A stretch of DNA of 64,000 bases, from contig NZ_RJUA01000120.1 of assembly GCF_024343575.1 (NCBI RefSeq), positions 1 to 64,000 on the forward strand, given 5' to 3'. The notes beneath the pieces are model-generated. The model saw nothing but the letters and a program-made list of their open reading frames with translations. It did no database searches and was not told the origin of the DNA. Every line of letters begins with the position of its first letter. Position 1 is the stretch's first letter. This document shows positions 1 to 8,818 of this stretch, piece after piece. A program made the position numbers and the translations under genes. This DNA comes from Lacihabitans sp. LS3-19. Its GTDB lineage: Bacteria; Bacteroidota; Bacteroidia; Cytophagales; Spirosomataceae.

Positions 1-564
1 CAAGATAGAGAAGAGAAATTGGAGCAAGCACATAATCTACTCAAAAACCCATCTAAAATCAACAGTAAAGCAGCTAGGTTCTTTTTAAAAGCACAAGAAA
101 ATAGTAAATATAGTCTGAATGAAGAAAAAATAGCTGCGGCTGAGCGGTATGATGGTTTTTTAGCCATAAGCACCAATAATCAAACGCTGCCAGTAAGCGA
201 TGTCTTAGATCAATATAAACAACTATTTAAAATAGAACACAGCTTTAGAACCTTCAAATCCCACCTTGAAACCAGGCCAATGTTTCATTGGACAGACCAA
301 CGAATAGAGGGCCATATTTGCCTTTGTTACATAGCCTTCGCCATTCAAAACTTCGTGCTACAAAAAATAAATCGTGACAAAAATGTGATTACAGAAAAAT
401 TGCTAAGAGAAGCATTAGACAAAATGCAAGTAAGTCTGATAGATAACAATGGGAAAAAATCTTACTTGAGATCGATGCCATCAGAAAACGAAAAACTCAT
501 CCTAAATAAAATGGGTCTAAAACCAATCTTACCAATCCAAACACAAGAAAAGTTTAAAATCTAA
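1..564 (+). CDS. Transposase, C-terminal part (IS4/IS1634-like DDE), cut by window edge
   Basis: The reading frame is open from base 1, so only the C-terminal ~187 residues are visible and the true start lies outside the window. The stretch IEHSFRTFKSHLETRP followed by FHWTDQRIEGHICL is the typical C-terminal signature of IS4/IS1634-type DDE transposases, where the E of the IE..FR motif is the third catalytic acid. The chain ends in a lysine-rich tail. The protein would cut and join insertion-sequence ends. Whether the element is intact cannot be judged because its left end is missing, and I could not define its right inverted repeat in the following spacer. Family placement is from motif recognition only. 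Confidence 0.8.
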   Translation, partial: QDREEKLEQAHNLLKNPSKINSKAARFFLKAQENSKYSLNEEKIAAAERYDGFLAISTNNQTLPVSDVLDQYKQLFKIEHSFRTFKSHLETRPMFHWTDQRIEGHICLCYIAFAIQNFVLQKINRDKNVITEKLLREALDKMQVSLIDNNGKKSYLRSMPSENEKLILNKMGLKPILPIQTQEKFKI

Positions 565-819
565 AAATCCACCAAAATAATGGTTTGTAGAGAGCCGATT
601 GGACAATACTGTGCCTTATTATCAATTACTTAACTCAAAATGGTGTCAAACTCAAGAAAAATTAGCAATTAAAACTTGCCTGCTACCCCAACGATGGTGG
701 AACCATCGTTGAACTGATATATCAATAAATTATTATAGAAAATTTACCATAAAAATGGCTTGCTACACAAACGTTTTCAGAAATAATAAAGAATTGGAAT
801 ACCACATTTTTTTTAACAT
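565..819. other. AT-rich spacer right of the transposase, probably holding the IS right end
   Basis: There is no credible gene here. The segment probably contains the right terminus of the insertion sequence, but without the left end the inverted repeat cannot be assigned. A perfect 9-bp hairpin lies at 690-710. The element TTGGAATACC at 794-803 is found inverted at 2300-2309, on the other side of the next gene. Confidence 0.4.
690..710. repeat. Perfect 9-bp inverted repeat with 3-nt loop
   Basis: AACGATGGT at 690-698 is followed by three bases and then its exact reverse complement at 702-710. No T-run follows, so it is not a standard intrinsic terminator. It could be part of an IS end or a transcript-end structure for the transposase; function unknown. 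Confidence 0.55.
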
Positions 820-1959
820 TTATAGCGTTTTGGAATAAATAAGCCATAATTTTAAACGCTCCAGTTCTTTAACATGAGATTTTTTGCCAATATATAATTC
901 TTTTATTTCATTTTTCAAGTTTTCTTTAAATTTAGAAATCTCATTTCTTTTCATATTTACTTCAACAATTAAATTATTTATTCGTATTAAATATTCAGAT
1001 AAACCTAATTTTAGTTCGTAATCTAATGTTGAAAGATCAATAAATAAATTAGAAAAAATTTCATGAATTAAAAAAATATCATTGTTGTTTTTTAAACTAC
1101 TTGGTTTTTCTACTATTTTCTTATATTTGGATAGAAAATCATTCAAAACGGTCTTCAATTCTATACTATTTTGCATTTCATTTCTATTATTAAATTGAAT
1201 AGAAGCATTTTGATATAAAGCTCTGCTTTCGTTTTGAAAATATTTAAAAAAAATATTTATTTTTTCCGCAAACAAATCACTTCTATTATAAATGTCATTA
1301 AAATAGTCTGGTATTGACCCTATAGTGGCATATAATTTACTATAATTTTTAATCCATTCTAAGTTATCATTTTCTTCTTTGTATAAATTTTTTAAATATT
1401 GGTAAACAAGTTTTCTGTCGTTTTGAAAAATATTTTTTAATTTGAATAAAGATGTTCTTGAGATTGGTTTAAATATGAATATTTCAAGTTCATTATATTT
1501 TGTAAATTCATTAATTAACTTTATTTTAATATTAGTATCATCAATAAATTCATTTAAATCAAAAATAAGCATATCAAGATTTTCGGATTGTAATTCAAAA
1601 TTTTTATTTTTTTTAATAATTTCATTATTTTTTAATTGTGTGTTAAAAATTTGTAATTGCTTAATGTTCGCATCAAACTGGATTTTGAAAGCAAAAAAAG
1701 TCAAAATGACACTTATAATTGTAATAAAAGGATTCATAATCGCAATTGAATCTCCAATATTCGCTGCCTTAGAAAAATCTATAAAACTTGTAAACTGCGT
1801 GAATAAAATTGGACTCAATAAAGAGAAAATTAAAACAATAATTATCCAAACAATTAGCTTTTTGGGATTCGGCCCTTCTTGTTTTTCTTCAATTTCTTCG
1901 AGTTTATATTTCATTTTTTTAAATTTTAATTGCACTTTTTCTTTATACATTTGCACCAT
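820..1959 (-). CDS. Two-TM membrane protein of unknown function, AbiC-like layout
   Basis: This 379-residue protein has a lysine-rich cytosolic N-terminus and two hydrophobic segments at about residues 33-54 and 77-95. The short motif GDSIAIMNPFITII precedes the second segment, and a long, Lys/Asn/Ile-rich, partly coiled-coil cytosolic domain follows. The layout (two TMs separated by a GDS..P motif, then Q..AN and a helical domain) resembles the putative phage abortive-infection AbiC group, but I see no diagnostic catalytic motif. The gene is strongly AT-rich and sits next to a transposase in a gene-poor stretch, which suggests an acquired accessory gene. Two Met codons (positions 1 and 4) could start it. 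The defence assignment is an inference only. Confidence 0.6.
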   Translation of the reverse strand: MVQMYKEKVQLKFKKMKYKLEEIEEKQEGPNPKKLIVWIIIVLIFSLLSPILFTQFTSFIDFSKAANIGDSIAIMNPFITIISVILTFFAFKIQFDANIKQLQIFNTQLKNNEIIKKNKNFELQSENLDMLIFDLNEFIDDTNIKIKLINEFTKYNELEIFIFKPISRTSLFKLKNIFQNDRKLVYQYLKNLYKEENDNLEWIKNYSKLYATIGSIPDYFNDIYNRSDLFAEKINIFFKYFQNESRALYQNASIQFNNRNEMQNSIELKTVLNDFLSKYKKIVEKPSSLKNNNDIFLIHEIFSNLFIDLSTLDYELKLGLSEYLIRINNLIVEVNMKRNEISKFKENLKNEIKELYIGKKSHVKELERLKLWLIYSKTL

Positions 1960-2592
1960 TTTAGTATTAGATTAAAAAGCACTTTTGAAGGAAGTGATAC
2001 AAATCACTGATTTTTTTTGCTTGTGGAAAGAAAGTTTTTTCATCACCATCTTTTAGTATGATTATTTTTGGGCTTATTTAAAAGCTTGAATTTACTACAG
2101 TAACTTAAAATAGTTAGTTTTTTTGTATATGATTATTAGAAATCAAATGCTTATTAAAATTTTCCACTTTATGGTAAATGTGTCCTTACCCTTAAAATAT
2201 TTGCTTTTTAGATTGCTATACACTTTTACATTACATTCATTTTAGATTTTAAAAAAGTTTGAAAGTTCTATTAAACCATTTCAAATATTTAAAATATCAG
2301 GTATTCCAAAATAGAATTTTTCAATAAAAATAAGAAAAAATATTTTTTTTCCTGTTTTTAGCCTTCATTCCTTTAGTTACTTTCTAAATTCTAATCATTA
2401 TGGAAACAATAAAAAAGAAAACGATTTCCTCTGAGTTTGATAGTTGAGATCTGAAGCATTCAATTTGAAAATATTTTTTCTTTTCATAGACTATTTAATT
2501 GTTTTTTTTATTAAAAAACTAATTTGCAAATACTAATTAATGACTTTCAATTGGATTCATTTTTCTTATTTACATAAATTCCATTCCCCATC
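1960..2592. other. 633-bp AT-rich intergenic region, no gene recognised
   Basis: Both strands lack a convincing coding sequence. The longest ATG-started frame in the middle (from 2400) closes after 16 codons. Runs of A and T dominate. The only structure noted is GGTATTCCAA at 2300-2309, the inverted copy of 794-803. This may be decayed accessory DNA between the AbiC-like gene and the oxidoreductase operon. Confidence 0.5.
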
Positions 2593-3714
2593 TCACCCCA
2601 TCCTCCCCACCAATTCCTCAGCCAAAAAAGGAGCTAGGGCTACGCCCATGCCGTTCATGCATACGTTGGCGGATAAGTTGGGCTTTAGGATTTCGGAAAT
2701 GGGGGTATGAGATTCATTAAAGGCCATTACGCCACTCCAAATGGTGGCTATTTCGAAGTTTGTATCGGGCAAGATGTTTTCTTTCAGGTATTTTATCAAT
2801 TGATTTTGAATGAGCTCTGTTGTGCCTTCTGCTGTGGTGGTTTCACCTGCAATGTCAAGGTTTCGGCCGCCGCCAAACAATACCCTCTTGCCCACGTTTT
2901 TGAAATAGAAATAGCCTTTTTCGAAATGAAAAGTGCTGTTAAAGGGAAGGTTTTCAATCGGCTGCGTGATCAATACCTGTCCGCGGCCTGGTTTTATATT
3001 TTGGCTGGGTAGGAAAGTGTTGGTAAAAGCATTGGTACATATACATACATGCTGTGCTTGGAAATCTCCCAAGTTTTTGGTTTTTACTTCGGCTATGGCA
3101 CTTTCGGTTTCTATGTGTTCCACCTCGGTACCAAAAAAGAACTTTACGTCCAGGCTTACCAGTTTTTTATATAAGGCATAAAACAATTTCCCAGAATGGA
3201 TGGAGGCTTCGGCGGCATTACTTATGGCATTTTCAAACCCTCTAAAATTACTATTCAGAATGATATTTTTGTCTTCTTTGAAGTGGCTTTCAGCATTTAC
3301 AATGTCCCTAAGGTTTTGATTCAAAAGATCCAATTGCTCCAAGTTTTCCTTGAAAAAACCTTCCTCAGAAAACAATTCTGTAGCTCCGCAAGGATTGTAG
3401 TCAATCTCGGTTCCAAAATGTGCCTTGATCAATTGTATGCCTTGGTATCTTTTTTCGGTAAGTTCCAGGGTTTTGTCCCAACCTATTGTTTTTACATTTT
3501 CTAACAACTCCGACGGACTACCAAAACAAGCAAAACCGGCGTTTTTGGTACTTGCTCCTGAGGGTAAAGTACCTTTTTCTAAAATCCCGATATGGGCATT
3601 TGGCTTTTTCATTTTCAATAAATACGCCATCCAAAGCCCCGAAAAGCCCGAACCAATGATGAGGTAATCGTATTTCGGTTTGAAAAGGTCCTGTTCCCAA
3701 TAGCTGAGCATCAT
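2593..3714 (-). CDS. FAD-dependent oxidoreductase, DadA/glycine-oxidase type
   Basis: The N-terminus carries a Rossmann FAD-binding motif, DYLIIGSGFSGLWMAYLL (about residues 16-33), then an acidic end to strand 2 (ILEKG) and the segment GASTKNAGFACFG, typical of D-amino-acid/glycine-oxidase-like flavoproteins. C-terminal IWSGVMAFNESHTPI and the final MNGMGVALAPFLAEELV fit the FAD-contacting end of the DAO fold. Such enzymes oxidise amines or hydroxy acids; the substrate is unknown. The start codon overlaps the stop of the preceding GMC oxidoreductase gene (ATGA, 3711-3714), so the two are translationally coupled. At 373 residues the length is normal for the family. The gene is last in its two-gene operon. 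Confidence 0.8.
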   Translation of the reverse strand: MMLSYWEQDLFKPKYDYLIIGSGFSGLWMAYLLKMKKPNAHIGILEKGTLPSGASTKNAGFACFGSPSELLENVKTIGWDKTLELTEKRYQGIQLIKAHFGTEIDYNPCGATELFSEEGFFKENLEQLDLLNQNLRDIVNAESHFKEDKNIILNSNFRGFENAISNAAEASIHSGKLFYALYKKLVSLDVKFFFGTEVEHIETESAIAEVKTKNLGDFQAQHVCICTNAFTNTFLPSQNIKPGRGQVLITQPIENLPFNSTFHFEKGYFYFKNVGKRVLFGGGRNLDIAGETTTAEGTTELIQNQLIKYLKENILPDTNFEIATIWSGVMAFNESHTPISEILKPNLSANVCMNGMGVALAPFLAEELVGRMG

Positions 3715-5393
3715 AAATTTTGTTTTTTGAGTTCTTCTACTGCAAAGTTAGCCGCTCTGGCCGTAAGAGCCATATAAGTCAGGGAGGGATTTACGGCAGA
3801 GGAAGAGGTCATGCAGGCACCATCCGTCACAAATACATTGGGAACACCCCAAACTTGGTTGTTTTTGTTGAGAACGGAATCTTTATCGGTGTGTCCCATG
3901 CGGGCGGTGCCCATTTCGTGTATACACCTTCCAAACCCACGGATTTCGTCATAAGGTTTGATGTTTTTAAAACCTGCCAGCTCAAACATTTCGGCGGCGT
4001 CATTTTTCATATCCACACGCATTTTGGTTTCGTTTTCTTTGTATTCAGCAGACATTACGAGTAGGGGCAGACCCCATTTGTCTTTTTCGGTTTCAGACAA
4101 ATACACCTTGTTGTCTTCATAAGGCAAGGTCTCGGCAAATGCCGAAAGTTCGATTTTCCAAGGCCCAAACTTGGTGTATGAGTTTTTAAAATCGGCCCCA
4201 AATGCATCAGGATCATTGTTTTTATGTCTTTTAGATTCTCCCTCATAGCCAAATCCCCGCAGGTAATCTCGCTTGTCTGAGCCGATATTTCGGTAACGGG
4301 GCACATAAAAACCATTGGGTCTACGACCAAATTCTATGTGGTCCTCAAAACCTTCCACTTCGGCCACAGCACCCGCTCCAAAGTGGTGGTCCATAAGATA
4401 ATGTCCCAAAACACCGCTGTCATTTCCCATGCCGTTCGGAAATCGGCTCGATTTTGAATTCATCAATATTTGTGTAGAACCCAAAGTTGAGGCATTTAGA
4501 AATATTATTTTGGCAGTATAAGTGGTCTCTTCGTTGGTGATACTATCTATTACACTTACGCCCGAGGCTTTTTGTGTTTTTTCGTCATAAACCACTTCTT
4601 TTACGTTAGCGTTGGTCAAGATACTTAGATTATTGGTTAGTTTGGCCACTGGCAAAGTAGCAGACTGTGTACTGAAATACGCACCGTAAGGACAACCTCT
4701 GCTGCACATATTTCTGTATTGGCAGCTTGCACGGCCTATGGCAGTTTGCTCTTCAGTAGGAGCCGTGAGATGTGTTTGGCGGGCATGGATTACGTTAATT
4801 CCTTGTTTTTTGCCTTTTATTTGTTCCTTAAAATGCTGCTCCACACACGAAAAAGCCATAGGTGGTTGAAACACGCCATCCGGCAGATGCGGGATTTTGT
4901 CAACATTGCCAGAGACCCCGACAAATTTCTCCACGTAGTCGTACCAAGTTTGGATGTCTTTATATCTTATAGGCCAATCGGTCGCTATTCCTTCTTTTGC
5001 ATTGGCTTCAAAATCCACGTCAGACATACGAAGGGCAATCCTTCCCCAAATCAACGATTTTCCTCCCAATTGGTAGCCACGAATCCAGTCAAACCGCTTG
5101 TCTTCGGCATAAGGATATTGGGCGTCGGGCGTATAAAAATGCGAAGAGAATTCATTTATCTTATTATACACTCTTGAGGTTTTGGGATATTCTTTTAGCA
5201 CTTCCAAAGAAGATTTGCCTCTGTGCTCAAATTCCCAAGGGTTTTTGGTGGCAGTTGTGTAATCCACGATATGTTCTACTGTTCGACCCCGCTCAATCAT
5301 TAAAACTTTCAGCCCTTTTTTGGTCAGCTCCATAGCGGCGTAACCTCCTGATATACCCGAACCTACGACGATTGCATCAAATGAATTTTTCAA
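3711..5393 (-). CDS. GMC-family oxidoreductase (FAD)
   Basis: The 560-residue protein begins with DAIVVGSGISGGYAAMEL (residues 6-23), the FAD dinucleotide fold, and ends with HEMGTARMG followed by NVFVTDGACMTSSSAVNPSLTYMALTAR split over the last ~60 residues, the GMC_oxred_C signature containing the catalytic His and Asn. A cluster CQYRNMCSRGCPYG at about residues 224-237 holds three cysteines, as in GMC sugar or polyol dehydrogenases. No Sec signal peptide is evident. The likely role is oxidation of a sugar, polyol or glycoside alcohol group. It is the first gene of an operon with the FAD oxidoreductase (4-bp overlap) and is divergent from the SusC/SusD pair, which suggests a shared carbohydrate theme. 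Substrate is unknown. Confidence 0.88.
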   Translation of the reverse strand: MKNSFDAIVVGSGISGGYAAMELTKKGLKVLMIERGRTVEHIVDYTTATKNPWEFEHRGKSSLEVLKEYPKTSRVYNKINEFSSHFYTPDAQYPYAEDKRFDWIRGYQLGGKSLIWGRIALRMSDVDFEANAKEGIATDWPIRYKDIQTWYDYVEKFVGVSGNVDKIPHLPDGVFQPPMAFSCVEQHFKEQIKGKKQGINVIHARQTHLTAPTEEQTAIGRASCQYRNMCSRGCPYGAYFSTQSATLPVAKLTNNLSILTNANVKEVVYDEKTQKASGVSVIDSITNEETTYTAKIIFLNASTLGSTQILMNSKSSRFPNGMGNDSGVLGHYLMDHHFGAGAVAEVEGFEDHIEFGRRPNGFYVPRYRNIGSDKRDYLRGFGYEGESKRHKNNDPDAFGADFKNSYTKFGPWKIELSAFAETLPYEDNKVYLSETEKDKWGLPLLVMSAEYKENETKMRVDMKNDAAEMFELAGFKNIKPYDEIRGFGRCIHEMGTARMGHTDKDSVLNKNNQVWGVPNVFVTDGACMTSSSAVNPSLTYMALTARAANFAVEELKKQNL

Positions 5394-5555
5394 ATTTTGT
5401 ACTTTTTTTTGAATTTAAATATAACATTTTTAAGACTGCAAATATTAGTAATAATTTTTTAATATAATTTAATAAAAATACGGATTGTTTATAATTATAT
5501 TTAGCAAAATTATAATTTTTTAATTTTTTTTAAAAACTATCAAACCTTAATTGAC

Positions 5556-8500
5556 ATGCAAAAAAAACTCCTCTTTCGACATTTTGGAAGGTTAATTATT
5601 GTAATGGGTTTACTCATTACCGCTAGTTCGGCCTATGCCCAAAGAAAAATCTCAGGAAAAGTCTCAGAGGCCGGCAACGGTGATGGAATACCCGGAGTAA
5701 CTGTTTTGATTAAAGGTACTTCACAAGGTACTACTACCGACGCTAATGGGTCTTATGCTATTGAAGCCCCATCGAATTCAAGTGTGCTTTCTTTTTCTTC
5801 TATCGGTTTCTTGTCAGTAGACGAGACTGTTGGTACCAGATCTGTTGTAGACGTAAGTTTAGAATTAGACGCTAAGTCACTGAGTGAAGTTGTAGTAACT
5901 GGCTATGCTTCTCAACGTAAAAAAGACATAACAGGAGCCGTTACAGTAGTAAATGCCAAAGAATTAACTGCTACCCCTGCTGCTAGTGTTACACAAATGC
6001 TTCAAGGAAGAGCGGCAGGAGTTGTAGTAGGAAATGATAACTCTCCTGGAGGCGGAACGATGGTTCGTATCAGGGGATTTGGATCAGTAAACAACAATAG
6101 CCCGCTTTATGTAATTGACGGAGTACCTACACAGGGTACTTTGAATCAATTGAATCCGAACGATATTGAATCTATGCAGGTATTGAAAGATGCATCAGCT
6201 GCCTCTATATACGGTGCAAGAGCTGCCAATGGGGTTGTAATCATCACTACCAAAAAAGGAAAAGCTGGTGAGCCAACTATCTCGTTTGATTATTACACAG
6301 GAACACAAAGACCAGGTAAAATGTTAAATTTGTTGAACACCGAAGAACTAGGTTCATATCTGTATCAAGCAGATATAGGTGCCGGAAAAAACCCTTCGGT
6401 AATTTCTCCATCAGTTCAATACAAATTTGGTCCAAACGGTGAACAAACTATCGCTGATTATATCTATCCAAATGTTTACGGAGCCTTGCCTTCAAACTAC
6501 ACCTATACCAATGATATAGCAGATCCAAATCTTGGAAAAACAGCTTTTAATATTACTAAAGCTAACAAGCAGGGAACTGACTGGCAAGACGCCATATTTG
6601 ATCCAGCACCTATCTCTAATTATCAAATTGGAGCTACAGGTGGTTCAAATTCAGGTAAATATGCTATCTCGGCCAATTATTTTACCCAAGATGGAATTTT
6701 GAAATATACAAAGTATAATAGGTATTCGGTAAGGGCAAATACTGAGTTTAAGAAAAACTTTTTGACTATAGGCGAAAATTTCACCTTCAGTTATGATGAA
6801 AGACAAGGGATTACCAATAATAATGAGTCAAACCCTATCATGTTCGCTATACGAGTTCATCCAATTATTCCAGTTTTTGATATAACTGGAGGTCCAGTGG
6901 CTTTGGGAGGAACCAATACTTCACCCTATAATGGTTTTGCCGGTAGTAAAGGTGTAAACCTTGGAAATGCTCCTAATCCTTTAGCGAGACTATATCGTGA
7001 AAAAGATAATCTTACCAAAGGTTCACATGTTTTTGGTAATGTTTTCGCTGAATTTCAAATAATGAAAGGCCTTAAAGCTCGTACCAGTTATGGTTTGGAA
7101 TTTAACCAATATAATCGATCGGAGTATTTTCACAGAGATATTGAAGCTGCTGAGGCGAGAAATGCAAATAGTTTAAACGTTATCAATAATTATGATAAAT
7201 CTGCTACTTGGTTTAATACACTAAATTATTCGAAAACCTCAGGCTTGCATGAGCTAAATGTTTTAGTAGGAACTGAGTCCGTAACAACCTATTCAGTAGG
7301 ATTTTCGGCTAGTAGAAGTAGTTTTTCTTTTGATGACTTAGACTACCGTTATCTAAATTCAGGCTCAGCAGCTGGACTAGCCAATGCCGGAGATGGAGCT
7401 ATAAGAAGTGCCTTGTTTTCGCAATTTGGAAAGGTTAATTACGGCTATAAAGATACCTATTTGGCAGACTTTACACTTCGTAGAGACGGTTCTTCTCGAT
7501 TCTCTGAGGCCAACAGATATGGAGTATTTCCAGCATTTTCGGTAGGTGCACGTATTTCTGAGCTAGATTTTATGAAAAATGTGAAATTTGTAAACGACTT
7601 GAAAGTAAGATTTGGATGGGGTAAAACAGGTAATCAATTGATTCCTAACGTATACAATGCCTATACTCTTTACGCGGCAGATCCCTCAAATAATGCCTAT
7701 GATATCAATGGTACGGGTTCATCTATTGTTGGTGGATTTGACTTAGTTCAGTTTGGCAATACCAACGGAAAATGGGAGACAACTACATCTACAAACATTG
7801 GTTTGGATGCGGTTATGCTAGATAATAAGATGGAATTAGTTTTGGATCTTTACAATAGGGTTACCTCAGATATGTTAACGCAGATTGCAATACCAAGAAC
7901 TGCTGGAACAGGCTCTATTCCTTTTACTAATATTGGCGAAGTACAAAACAAGGGCATTGACCTTGGCATAAACTATAGAGACAAAGTAGGTGATTTTAGA
8001 TACCAAGTAGGTTTAAGTATTGGTCATTATAAAAACAAGGTTATTAAATTAAATGATGATCCCAACGCTACGATTTTCGGTTTTACAACCCGTCTTCCAG
8101 CTATTTCAGCAACCAAAGCTGGTCTACCAATAGCGAGCTATTATGGGTATTTTGTGGATGGAGTTATTAAAGATGATGCTGAAGCCGCAGCAGCTCCTAA
8201 GTTTGGTTCTTATACCAGAGCAGGAACATTTAAGTTTAGGGATATCAATGGCGATGGAATAATTACTGCAGCAGACAGAACTATCATCGGTAACCCTCAC
8301 CCAGACTTTACATATGGTATAAATGTCAACTTAGGTTACAAAAACTTTGACTTGACCATGTTTGGTCAAGGTGTTCATGGAAATGAAATATTTAACTATG
8401 TGAGATATTGGACAGATTTCAATACTTTCCAAGGCAATAGATCTAAAGAGATGTTGTATGACTCTTGGAAACAACAAGGCGATGTAGCAAAGCTTCCAAG

Positions 8501-8813
8501 ATTAAATTCAGGAGATGCAACCAGTCAGCAAATCTCCTCTTATTTCTTAGAAGATGGTTCTTATTTAAGATTGAAAAATGTTCAGCTAACTTATACCATT
8601 CCTACGGAAATAATGAAAAAAGCAAAAATGGGTTCTGCTCAGATCTATGTTCAAGGTCAGAATATAATGACTTTAACGAAATATACAGGTCTTGATCCAG
8701 ATATTAATTTGAGGACATCGGGCAATGACAACCAAGATATTCACATGGGAATAGACGAAGGAGCTTACCCTGTAGCAAAGTCGTATTTGGTAGGTGTAAG
8801 ACTTGGGTTTTAA
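5556..8813 (+). CDS. SusC/RagA-type TonB-dependent outer-membrane receptor
   Basis: The 1085-residue protein has a signal peptide ending near SSAYAQ (residue 29), then a carboxypeptidase-regulatory-like domain starting ISGKVSEAGNGDGIPGVTV, the SusC hallmark. A TonB-box-like segment LSEVVVTGYASQRK follows, then the plug domain (VTQMLQGRAAGVVV, PLYVIDGVP, DASAASIYGARAANGVVIITTKKG) and a long beta-barrel ending in VGVRLGF with terminal aromatic Phe. A calcium-type loop DINGDGIITAAD occurs in the barrel region, as in many SusC proteins. The complex imports oligosaccharides or peptides across the outer membrane using TonB energy. The SusD partner follows after 5 bp. No ECF sigma/anti-sigma or hybrid sensor gene is adjacent. 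Confidence 0.96.
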   Translation: MQKKLLFRHFGRLIIVMGLLITASSAYAQRKISGKVSEAGNGDGIPGVTVLIKGTSQGTTTDANGSYAIEAPSNSSVLSFSSIGFLSVDETVGTRSVVDVSLELDAKSLSEVVVTGYASQRKKDITGAVTVVNAKELTATPAASVTQMLQGRAAGVVVGNDNSPGGGTMVRIRGFGSVNNNSPLYVIDGVPTQGTLNQLNPNDIESMQVLKDASAASIYGARAANGVVIITTKKGKAGEPTISFDYYTGTQRPGKMLNLLNTEELGSYLYQADIGAGKNPSVISPSVQYKFGPNGEQTIADYIYPNVYGALPSNYTYTNDIADPNLGKTAFNITKANKQGTDWQDAIFDPAPISNYQIGATGGSNSGKYAISANYFTQDGILKYTKYNRYSVRANTEFKKNFLTIGENFTFSYDERQGITNNNESNPIMFAIRVHPIIPVFDITGGPVALGGTNTSPYNGFAGSKGVNLGNAPNPLARLYREKDNLTKGSHVFGNVFAEFQIMKGLKARTSYGLEFNQYNRSEYFHRDIEAAEARNANSLNVINNYDKSATWFNTLNYSKTSGLHELNVLVGTESVTTYSVGFSASRSSFSFDDLDYRYLNSGSAAGLANAGDGAIRSALFSQFGKVNYGYKDTYLADFTLRRDGSSRFSEANRYGVFPAFSVGARISELDFMKNVKFVNDLKVRFGWGKTGNQLIPNVYNAYTLYAADPSNNAYDINGTGSSIVGGFDLVQFGNTNGKWETTTSTNIGLDAVMLDNKMELVLDLYNRVTSDMLTQIAIPRTAGTGSIPFTNIGEVQNKGIDLGINYRDKVGDFRYQVGLSIGHYKNKVIKLNDDPNATIFGFTTRLPAISATKAGLPIASYYGYFVDGVIKDDAEAAAAPKFGSYTRAGTFKFRDINGDGIITAADRTIIGNPHPDFTYGINVNLGYKNFDLTMFGQGVHGNEIFNYVRYWTDFNTFQGNRSKEMLYDSWKQQGDVAKLPRLNSGDATSQQISSYFLEDGSYLRLKNVQLTYTIPTEIMKKAKMGSAQIYVQGQNIMTLTKYTGLDPDINLRTSGNDNQDIHMGIDEGAYPVAKSYLVGVRLGF

Positions 8814-8818
8814 TTAAA

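Noticed and set aside
1442-1975. 177-codon open frame on the plus strand, hydrophobic product
   Set aside because: It is antisense to the membrane-protein gene at 820-1959, has low-complexity Ile/Leu/Ser/Lys composition and no recognisable domain; the minus-strand frame is longer and has a sensible membrane topology.
2400-2450. Short ATG-started frame beginning METIKKK
   Set aside because: It ends after 16 codons and has no support; it may be a gene remnant but nothing identifies it.
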